A stretch of 64,000 nucleotides of DNA. Source: Scleroderma bovista. Its lineage: Eukaryota > Basidiomycota > Agaricomycetes > Boletales > Sclerodermataceae. This document shows positions 11,301 through 18,755 of the stretch, piece by piece. The position numbers and the translations under genes were made by a program. The DNA is taken from NCBI GenBank assembly GCA_037178675.1, contig JAYMGJ010000488.1:1-64000 (forward strand), read 5' to 3'. Numbering within the stretch: position 1 is the first letter of the stretch; every line of letters begins with the position of its first letter. The notes below the pieces were generated by a model, which was not told where the DNA came from, made no database searches, and saw nothing but the letters and a program-made list of their open reading frames with translations.

Positions 11301-11570
11301 CATGAGTCGCGCAAGGAGGGAATCTGTAATTAATTCCATCACAATATACTTAGCCACTGCATTAGACTGGTTCCATGCTTCGAGTTTGCGGGAATCAACT
11401 GGTTTTGGTGCTGCACCTGCGAGATGGCTGACTACACCTTCCGCGGCTGCGCTATCAAGGATATGCATGCGGTAAATTTTCCAATTTTGATTTTCTCGCG
11501 CGAGTTCAGGGAGTTCGAGGACCATTTCACTTGATACTTTCGAGGTATGGGTAAATCCTGTTTTCCACAA
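8322..11570 (-). CDS. Gag-like protein with long repetitive C-terminal region
   Basis: A single uninterrupted 1,082-residue frame starts 34 bases inside the 5' LTR boundary, as expected for a gag. Residues about 25-120 resemble the UBN2-type gag of Copia elements: ENQNWKIYRMHIL, a W-N-Q-x-N motif (LEAWNQSNAVAKYIVMEL), then an LFSHLAAIFGD end. No zinc knuckle, protease or polymerase follows. The rest is polar and repetitive: a central block of about 57-residue modules sharing DETDGIGSH/DEPDG and RTRRKxSKxxxxP-type motifs, and a C-terminal block of about 47-residue basic modules with RRRGRLK, ARNGE and PSKR-type motifs. Each repeat length is an exact multiple of three, which supports this strand as coding. 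The repeated tail may bind nucleic acid or assemble particles; that is inference. Confidence 0.75.
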   Translation of the reverse strand: MWKTGFTHTSKVSSEMVLELPELARENQNWKIYRMHILDSAAAEGVVSHLAGAAPKPVDSRKLEAWNQSNAVAKYIVMELITDSLLARLMHHELAHTLFSHLAAIFGDHEPIAIELPAEQSEEDEPLREDSHLKSDGADSAHTAEIVEGKDVERAGAAPRVAHDTDRDKGYNTSLIFELKMAQIHDEKPSRTTPAGIPNIPSTLSTNTTIIYPKVPGDPPNAPDGMSRGDIQETAESGGQWQRTTREVNRNDGMALPAPDLADRTSEMSTGDSPVPLSRTQPKNAVKHQQMSTRHIPLPNARANANAQHPNGHPKPRIYLPRRHSRSPLEGERDSVAANGYTRSSSGQSMPQKLAATSIESENSGGGETIAHICLGGMSPRADDTNSPERRTEMSKGQADESEGRTDESRARADASNMPNKAKTVVVSHRTSAGTYLNTGDAKRAVDETDGIGSHADASSGHRDTLNVSNNAETVRLGFRDNAETYLGVRDAKCSVDVADGLASHMDTSSGPMDTPSVRTDTLTPANEPQTIRPRPNNSKTKDLPMETARPSSDEPDGRRNHADRSIGQTDAPCVQTDMLMAANTPERVRTRQNRSKSPNPPSGNANRAVDETDGIGSHTDALTGHEDVPSVESDTRTTTNAPQIVRTPRKRSKPPDSPAEAAMQRSNEPDGCRDCTDTSSARTHVQSVGNDAHTAENEAESIRTRRKCSKTRNSPHGRETATPKPTYQRKRVSGKGINMYVPQIAPIDTTSRKFVFGRAESAGEAVIAKLVDETTGDGDGRWNGDVNGTTSSGNVDSTRVEAALLATDSQQTRSGRITRKHDLPVSSIPPIQPAERPYGPARLRRRRGKLKIERINDKSISQTPKRVETTHLGHTRATQPPDILSKRCNRVVGPIRQRDRIKFEPTRVSQARNGEMTHLAHAHAVQPRGNPSKRFHGVYTLIRRHGRPTIERINISPTRNGEAAYLGRDLITQPRGDDPQRSYRVTGPKRRRGRLKTRPTSISRKRKERNTYQGLYKPIHPLPLDADDPSRSRSIGTLPYGLQRLKKNLQNVSRDDNKSIASNTHLSANGSTTRNTLIANT
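8532..10310. repeat. Tandem coding repeats, units 141 bp and 171 bp
   Basis: Equivalent landmarks (a GTRAGT-like word on the plus strand) recur at 8532, 8673, 8814, 8955 and 9098 (141, 141, 141, 143 bp apart), then 9425, 9596, 9767 and 9938 (171 bp apart each), then 10113 and 10263. On the minus strand the units translate to the 47- and 57-residue modules of the gag-like protein. On the plus strand each unit contains an intron-like donor, a CTGAC/CTGAT-type branch-like word and a T-rich CAG/TAG. Confidence 0.8.
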
Positions 11571-11592
11571 GTTGGCTTCTTCCTTCAGGCAA

Positions 11593-11603
11593 GGCTCATA
11601 ACC
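11593..11603 (-). promoter_or_regulatory. Primer binding site of the gag-only element
   Basis: On the minus strand GGTTATGAGCC follows the 5' LTR without a gap; same initiator-Met anticodon-arm complement as in Copia-1 and Copia-2. Confidence 0.75.
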
Positions 11604-11915
11604 TCTTGGAAAAAGTGTGTTGGGGGGTTGCTACAGTGGACCTAAAGGACAGAAGCTGTGGTAGGAAATTGGTAACCCTGTAGTAACCTCAGTAGATGTT
11701 CAAGCTACTGTATTAAAGTAGTACCTGTAGTGACTACTACAAGTGAGTAAGTGTAGAAAGGAGTGTGTAATGGACTACTTACCCTCAGTAGATATTCAAG
11801 CTACTGAGGGACTAATGGAAAATACTACTGTGTATAGTGCGCTCGAAATGCTTATGTAAGCGTCGCACGGTCACACGCTGAAGTACCAGTAACACATACT
11901 GGTTAACTTTCAACA
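11604..11915 (-). repeat. 5' LTR of the gag-only element
   Basis: Partner of 7828-8139, same length and ends; in the minus orientation it precedes the primer site and the gag frame. Confidence 0.85.
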
Positions 11916-11920
11916 AGCCT
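11916..11920 (+). repeat. Target site duplication AGCCT (right)
   Basis: Partner of the copy at 7823-7827. Confidence 0.85.
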
Positions 11921-13155
11921 AGTGTCGCACCAGACAATCCAAGAACCTTGCGCGAGAGTCCCCAGACTGGCCGAACTGGGAGAAGGCCATGAAGGCCGAG
12001 CTAGATCAGCTACATAAAATGGGTACCTGGGAGTTAGTAGACCCACCAGAAGGACGCACTCCGATCTCAAATAGATGGGTACTCACTAAGAAATATGATA
12101 AGAATGGCAACCTACAAAAGTATAAGGCCAGGTTAGTTGCCAAAGGCTACTCACAGCAGCCAGGAATGGATTATACAGATACCTTTTCCCCGGTCGTGCG
12201 CCTCGAAACCATTCGGACCCTGTTGGCATTAGCAGTTGCCGAGAACTGGGAGATCCAACAGATGGACGTGAAGGGCGCTTACCTAAATGGTACGATCAAA
12301 GAAGAAATATATATGCGACAGCCCGAGGGCTATGACGACAGGACCGGCCGTTTATGCCACTTGATCAAGTCCCTATATGGCCTAAAACAGGCTGGGCGCG
12401 AGTGGAACAACAAATTGAACAAACAGCTAGAGTCTTTGGGATGGAAACCTACCATGGTTGATCCCTGCACGTACGTCAGACGGTCGCCAGAGGGAATTGA
12501 AGTCGTGGCCGTATGGGTTGACGATCTGCTGCTTTTTGCGAGCAACGAGAGCCTAATCAACAAGTTGAAACTCAAGCTAAAATCAGTATTTGAAATCACT
12601 GACCTTGGTGAACCTGCCAAGATCGTTGGCATTGAGATCGAAAGGGATCGCGAAAGAGGAACGATCATGATTTCACAAAAACAATACATTGAGTCAATTT
12701 TACAGAAAGAAGGACTAACAGATGCTCACCCAGTTGCCGTGCCGATGGACCCCAATGTCCAACTTCAACCCTCTGAAGGGGAGGCACAGGACAAAAGCAA
12801 TAGTTTTGTGTCGTTAATTGGATCACTGATGTATCTGGCTGTGGCGACGAGACCAGACATCACATATGCCGTATTCAGACTAGGGTCGTATATGGCGAAC
12901 CCTTCAATGTCGCATTGGGCGGCCGCCAAGCGAGTACTGCAATACCTGTCAGGAACCCGGAGCTATGGAATAACATACCAGGCTGCAGGGATAAAACCTG
13001 ATGAGGCCCAGTTCTTCAGGTACTCCGACGCAAGTTATGCGAATAACGATGACGCTATGTTGATTTCTGGGTACATCTTCAGCATGGGCGGAGGCGCGAT
13101 CACATGGGGATCGAGGAAACAAACTACATCAGGAAAAAAACACATGGCAATATAG

Positions 13156-13496
13156 TACTATATAGCCTCTGTAGCACTCAGAGCTCTATCGACAAGTCCC
13201 CAATCTATAGTCAATGTAGCTACAGGCATGGAATCTGTAGTACTCCATAGTGGCCATACCCTGACATGTAGATATGTATTCCATGTAGTAAGGATGCTAT
13301 GTATGCTACCAAGGCTATATACTATGACATAGCCTCTTCAGCTTCTATCATGACATTGGTTGGTTTCCATTCCCACTTTGCTATAACTTTAGTATAGCAA
13401 AACATAGACTATATTTCTTAGTCAGGCAGTACAGACTATAATCCAATAGAATCCATTTCATGCCAACCATACATAGCTAGCTACTTTATATTGCTG
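13156..13496. other. AT-rich spacer between Copia-1 remnant and DUF6532 gene
   Basis: Rich in TATAG/CTATA/GTAGCA words and short inverted pieces, but no clear gene, LTR or terminal repeat is visible. It replaces the missing 3' end of Copia-1 and may be the edge of another insertion. Confidence 0.4.
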
Positions 13497-15366
13497 TCAC
13501 TCTGATTCATCCTCTGTTGTCGATCCCTCCTGGTGTTCTTTGATCGCAGCTGCAATGATTTGCGCAGACACCACATTCTGTGTCTGCGTGGCGAGGGCAG
13601 GCGTTCCGGAATGGATACTAGCTAGGCCATTAGTAACTGAATGTAAATGAGAATGACTATACACTCACCGTCCGTCGTCGTAAATCCGGGCACAAATGCC
13701 CTTGAGAACACCAAATTCCTTTGTTGCCTCGTCAAAATCCTGCAGACACTTGAGGTGGGAATTGTAGATCACTCGGTAGTCCTGAACTGTAAAAGCAACA
13801 TCCGTCCGCGTGCCGGTTGTCCACTCATCTATGCAGCATTCAACCTAAGGCGTGCTGTCAGTGAAGACCAATGCAACGATGACCGTGAAACACAACACCT
13901 ACCGCCGTCAGTATCAGGGCCAGAGCGGGCAGAGGGAACGGCTTGAACCACGTTTGATACTTGATGCCCTCGTCATTCTTGTTAGCGAACCACATTGTAT
14001 TGACAATTTTTTGTATGATCGGTGCCTTGAGAAAGCCACGACGCTCGTCTTGCTTGAGCGCCCGATGCTGTCCATGCACACATCAGTCACTACAACGAGC
14101 ACGCCCAACAGTAAACCCGCCCACCTTGAATGCGAAGTTTGCACCCTCTTTCAGTTCTTCCGCTAATGCATGATTCTTCTTGATTGCCGGTTTGGTCTGG
14201 CTGCTGTGGAAATTGAATATTATTTCTACGAGAGGGCGGAGCTTGGTCTTGAGCTCGCCGCGAACTTGCGATCCACGACTGGTAATCTGTATAACATAGG
14301 AAGCATGGCACTGAGACAGATGGTGCAGCACTTACAAGTTTGGTGAGCTGTGGCGTCCGCACAAGGTTAACACTTGTGGTCTGAAGTGCCTTGGCCCAAG
14401 ACGCGTTCAGAAGAGCGGCCTCCTGTGTATGGTCAGGCATGGGACATTCGGCACACAGCCGTGCCTGGTAGTCTCCAATGGCCGCATTGACGAACTCTTG
14501 GGTGACGTCGTCGTAATCCTTGATGCGTGGACGTCTGTCGTGCTCAGTGAGCTTTTGTGCCTTGATGACAGTTGTTTCTGGACTGTCTTCTTCAACAGGT
14601 TCTCTTCGCCTCTTGGCACGAACATCACTGCTAGTATATCCAGTGAGGAATTTGGTTGGATGATGGCATAATGGTCTCACCGGTTCGTAGTGTCCGTCAC
14701 TGTACCTTCGGAGCTCGCGTGTTCAACACGCCTGTTCTTCTTGTGTTGGATGGCCTGTCGTGTCGACAGAGAGTCGTGCGCGGTACCTGCATCTTCACCG
14801 TCCGAGTGAAAGAAACGGTCCTGTCACTGATAAGAGTACTTCTTGATTACAATACTAAATAGTACTTACATTACCGTTGATGTCGGGAATGTGGCCGCCG
14901 ACCACCTTGGGTACTTTACTCTTGCTGTACGTGAGGGGCTGCCTAGGCACCGCACTGAGTTTACTTGGGACGGGCCGGCTGCTAAACTGAACGTGATGCT
15001 CTGTCAGTGCAGTGCAAAGAAATATTGTGACGACCTACCTGAGTGCCACCATCCTCTTCTTCTTCGTCGACGTCGTCCTCATCGATCTCCCGCTCTTCAT
15101 CGCTGAACCCCTCGTCATCGTTCTCGCTCCCATCCTCCATTAACTGGCGGCGGTGGCGGCGTTCACGTTCCTTCTGGGCCTTGGCGTCGCGCCGTTGGAC
15201 TGTCTCTTCACGTTCATGCACAGCCTGCCTCACCTTTTCTGACGGTCGGCGCAGCCGACCACCAGAATCTTTTTTTTTATAATACTGTCAGCGGCGATCT
15301 GTGTTGTTGTCGGGCCAGACTAACCTCTATGGTTTTCTTTGTCAGCGTGGCCGCGGTAGAGTCCAT
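13497..15366 (-). CDS. DUF6532-domain protein, multi-exon
   Basis: A multi-exon minus-strand gene starting MDSTAATLTKK at 15366. The second exon is a highly charged coiled-coil-like segment (VRQAVHEREETVQRRD ... DEEREIDEDDVDEEEED). The DUF6532 region, a domain of unknown function expanded in Agaricomycetes, starts near RPRIKDYDDVTQEFVNAAI and runs through ITSRGSQVRGELKTK and NTMWFANKNDEGIKY to DVAFTVQDYRVIYNSHLKCL. Introns have good GT-AG borders: before TSRGSQ, after ANFAFK, and before ECCIDEW. It ends in a Ser/Thr/Glu tail (HQEGSTTEDE). I see no in-frame stop in the exons I could assemble, unlike most frames here. It sits head-to-head with a Plavaka transposase gene 355 bp away, so it could be transposon cargo or an unrelated family member. 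Function unknown. Confidence 0.72.
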
Positions 15367-15720
15367 TGGTTGAGGCCTGCATGCGATTAGTGCTGGGAGA
15401 GTGCGACTGGGACAAAGGACGGGTGAGGGGGATGGCACGATCAATGGCAAGACCGGATCTACTCACTTATACCTGCTGTTTGTATATGGTTTGTTTGCAG
15501 AAATCAACAAATGTTCGCGACACGAACGCGCAGCGCGACATGGTCACGCGATAGTCTGAAAAATAAAATAAACATATATTTGTCAACCGTTGACAAGGAG
15601 CCCCACATATCCATCCGTATAGGGCGCCTGATGGTCCGGTATATTGCAAACTGTCAAAGAGATAAATCAGAATCAGCGAGATACGGGACAGAGACAACTG
15701 AACGACTGACCTACCTAACC
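15367..15720. other. Divergent intergenic region
   Basis: A 354-bp region between the start codons of the DUF6532 gene (minus) and the Plavaka gene (plus); it would hold both promoters. No distinctive motif beyond AT-rich stretches near 15555-15585. Confidence 0.4.
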
Positions 15721-18368
15721 ATGGCCCCCCTCCGCTGCGTCTATTGCTTAAAGTCCATAGCCACTGAGGCGGGGATCAAGAGGCATATTGCGCAGTCCCC
15801 CGCATGTCGCGAGCAATGGGCAAAGCTCCTTGATCGGTCGAAATTTATTTTATCGGACGACGCAGACGATCAGCCTCCAGCACAGATGGATAACGACGCA
15901 CCGGACTATCCGTACGATTTGGGGGACGCATTTGATGGTATGGATGGTCCCGACGTTGGTTTTGATGTTCCGGATGGACGCCTGGTTCATCAGACTCGCG
16001 TTGACGTTGATCCTGGGCCACCCGATCTGTCCGAGCTGCCATCAAAGCGGGCGCGAGTGGAGGGAGACGAAGAAGACTCACCTTGTTGGCCGTACTCTGG
16101 ACGCTTCACCGAACAGTACGATGGCGTTGCTGCTACGATCCTTGATAAGAAGAATACAGTCTTTGAGTCTATGGAAGCGGCAGAGCTTGAAACTGGCGAG
16201 AGTGAATGGGCGCCTTTCCGGGATGAAGATGAATGGGAGCTAGCACGATTTTTGATGAAGAACCTCGGGCAAACGAAGATAGATGAGCTTCTGAAGTTAT
16301 CCTATGTAAGTGAATAAAAATGGACCCACCTGCTTGACGCTGTGTGCGACTCATGACTTGTAGATGCGGAAGAGGGGCGCCTCGTTCAATAACGCCCGCT
16401 CTTTCCTCAAGCATATCGATTCTTTATATACCGGCCCGCCTTGGGTATGTGAGACGATTGATGTAGAGGGTGATGTAGTGGGTGAGGATGGGGCCGTGAA
16501 GAGGGAGACGGTTGAGCTATGGCGAAGGGATCCAGTTGAATGTGTTGAAGAGCTGATTGGGAATCCCGCCTTCCGAGACATGATGGCGTATGTCCCAGAG
16601 CGCGCATATGCTGATCCAAAGGGCGAGAACCGGATCTATGACGAGATGTGGACTGGTGAGTGGTGGTGGAAAACCAAAGTAAGTACTCACCGCTGATTGC
16701 GAAGGATGCTACCAAGCTGACTGGGACACACAGGGCAAATTGCCAGAGGGTGCTGTGGTGGCGCCGGTGATCTTGTCATCTGATAAAATGGCGCTGTCTG
16801 TGTTCACTGGCGACAAGAAGGCGTGGCCCGTATACCTGACCATTGGGAATATCTCGAAAGATATTCAAAGACAAGTGTCAGCGCACGCAACAATACTAAT
16901 CGGCTACTTGCCTGTATCAAAGCTGGAGTGTTTCCAGAAGAAAACACGATCTGTCGCAGGGTATCGGCTATTCCATTATGCGATGTCTTTGTTGTTGCGT
17001 CCGCTGGTCGAGGCTGGTCGTCAAGGAAAGCCCATGGTTTGCGCTGACGGCTTTGTGCGTCGAGTCCATCCGATACTGGCCGCCTATGTTGCCGATTTTC
17101 CTGAGCAGTGTCTGGTGGCGTGTAACAAGGAGAGTCGTTGTCCTTGTTGTCTGGTTGAATCGCAAAGTCGAGGAGACCTTGAGGAATGCGAATGCCGCAG
17201 CATGGTTGACACGTTGAAGACCTTGCGGCGGAAGCGAAGAAACAAACATTCGAAGAAGTTCGATAAGGAAGGTTTACGGGAAGTCTACGAACCGTTTTGG
17301 AAGGACCTGCCCTTCACCGATATCTTTTCCTGCATCACTCCCGATATACTCCATCAACTCCATAAAGGCGTCTTCCACGACCACCTCGTGCAGTGGTGCT
17401 TGAGCGTGCTCAGCGAAAAGGAGATGGATGCACGTTTTCAGGCCGTGAGTCAATATCCAGGTCTTCGCCACTTCAAGAAAGGGATTTCCGCGGTCTCACA
17501 ATGGACAGGCAGGGAGCACAAGGAGATGGAGAGGGTTTTCGTGGGTCTCCTGTCCAGTGCGGCCGCAGAAAATGTCCTCGTGGTGGCTCGCTCACTTCTC
17601 GACTTCATCTACTACGCACAGTTCCAGCAACACACGGACAAAACCCTTGTGGCTACATATGCAGGACAGCCTAGGCCTCTTCCACGCGCATAAAGATGTT
17701 CTCATGGAACTCGGCATACGCGAACATTTCAACATTCCCAAGATCCATTCTCTTGTTCACTACGTCTCTTCCATCCGATCCCTTGGCAGTGCTGACGGAT
17801 ACAACACAGAATACCCCGAACGCCTACACATTGACTATGCAAAGGACGCCTACCGCGCAAGCAATAAACGCGATTATGTCGAACAGATGGCCTTGTGGCT
17901 TCAACGCCAAGAGGCGATCCATCACAAGAGCGCTTACCACGCCTGGAGGGTGCTTAAGAAGTCTGCAAGCACGGATGCCCTCCACGGAGGCTCGGGCGGA
18001 GGGGATGACGTCTCAGAAAGCGATTCAGACGTGGGTGAGGGTGGTGGCGACGACACAGATCGTCTTGCTGCACGACAGCCGTCAGGTATGTAGTATTTGC
18101 TGCACCCGTGGTAGTTACTGAAGGAGGTGGTTATACTAGCGAAAGCCCACTACAAAGTGGCCAAATTCCCTTCCCGGCGCGGGGTGTCCATCCAGCAGTT
18201 GCAAAGCGACTACAAAGCGCCTGAGTTCCTTGCGGTGCTCAGGCAATTTCTTAACTCCCGCGCAACTCGAGCCAACATGGTATCTCCGGTAGAATCAGAT
18301 CAATTTGATGTATTCCATCAAGTATACGTCGCAAGCGGAGCTAGTATGGTTACCGGACATGGTAGTAG

Positions 18369-18738
18369 TGAGATGACCCTAGGCAGAACACCTAAGACCC
18401 AACCACACGCTAAGACTCTGAGGAGGATAGGACGCGAGTACTAGGGCAATAACCCAAGATGAGCTCGAATGGGGAGCCTCTGGGTGCTGGATTGCACTGT
18501 ATATATACTACTCTACACGAGGGCTACGCAAGGCTATACATGAGGCTACGTACTGTGCAATGCTATGTGAGTGATGTCATAGTGGAGCTAAGGCTATGCG
18601 GAATGACATCAAGGGTGGCAGCGTGTACAGCATGAGGCACAGGTCTAGACTAGGTAGATAAGATACGGCTGTACACTACGATAAGATAAGACGGTATCTA
18701 ATCACAGATTAGATAAGATAAAAAGTTGGTTCGTAACA
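18369..18738 (-). repeat. 3' LTR of Gypsy-1
   Basis: In sense orientation starts TGTTACGAACCAAC and ends TCATCTCA. Its U3 part (18655-18722) is crowded with GATAAG motifs. A TATATATA lies at about 18500. Confidence 0.92.
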
Positions 18739-18755
18739 CTACTCCCCCCTCAGGT
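18739..18755 (-). promoter_or_regulatory. Polypurine tract of Gypsy-1
   Basis: On the minus strand a purine run containing GAGGGGGGAG lies just before the 3' LTR; it would prime plus-strand DNA synthesis. Confidence 0.75.

Larger units (their letters stand above)
7828..11915 (-). mobile_element. Gag-only (non-autonomous) Copia-like LTR element inside Copia-1
   Basis: Two 312-bp direct repeats (7828-8139 and 11604-11915) flank an internal region holding one long minus-strand frame. AGCCT is duplicated outside (7823-7827 and 11916-11920). In the minus orientation the LTR starts TGTTGAAAGTTAACC; the initiator-Met-type primer site follows the 5' LTR and a short purine run precedes the 3' LTR. 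No protease, integrase or RT is present, so proteins must come from another element. The LTRs differ at roughly ten positions by eye, so the insertion is not very recent. Confidence 0.88.
4707..13128 (+). mobile_element. Copia-1: Ty1/Copia retrotransposon, 3' truncated, carrying a nested insertion
   Basis: The order is putative 5' LTR, initiator-Met-type primer binding site, gag, protease, integrase and reverse transcriptase (integrase before RT), which defines Ty1/Copia. The frame is split by a 4.1-kb gag-only element at 7828-11915 with AGCCT duplicated on both sides; removing it rejoins the frame exactly (GAG CCT AGT). The element breaks off within RNase H at about 13128 (after RKQTT), and neither its 3' LTR nor the rest of RNase H is found in the window. 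Together with an in-frame TGA this makes it inactive. Confidence 0.88.
5137..13155 (+). pseudogene. Copia-1 gag-pol polyprotein, interrupted and truncated
   Basis: Domains in order: UBN2-type gag (around DENWVAWKGQIWPMLEL), a zinc knuckle CFTCGRNNHLAKDC with a second CCHC-like knuckle CEKCGRFNHETSEC, and aspartic protease WLADSAVSSH, where DSG(A) is usual so the active-site turn is altered. Then come the integrase zinc finger (WHCQFGH ... CAAC), the integrase core with HTDLW, RADNGGEY and PAQNGMAEQMNR, and reverse transcriptase with WKARLVAKGYSQ-like and WVDDLLLFA motifs. A TGA at 6958-6960 interrupts integrase with the frame continuing on both sides. The nested element at 7828-11915 splits the frame before RT. 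RNase H is represented only by its first motifs (YSDASYANN) and stops at about 13128, followed by foreign sequence up to the stop at 13155. Confidence 0.9.
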
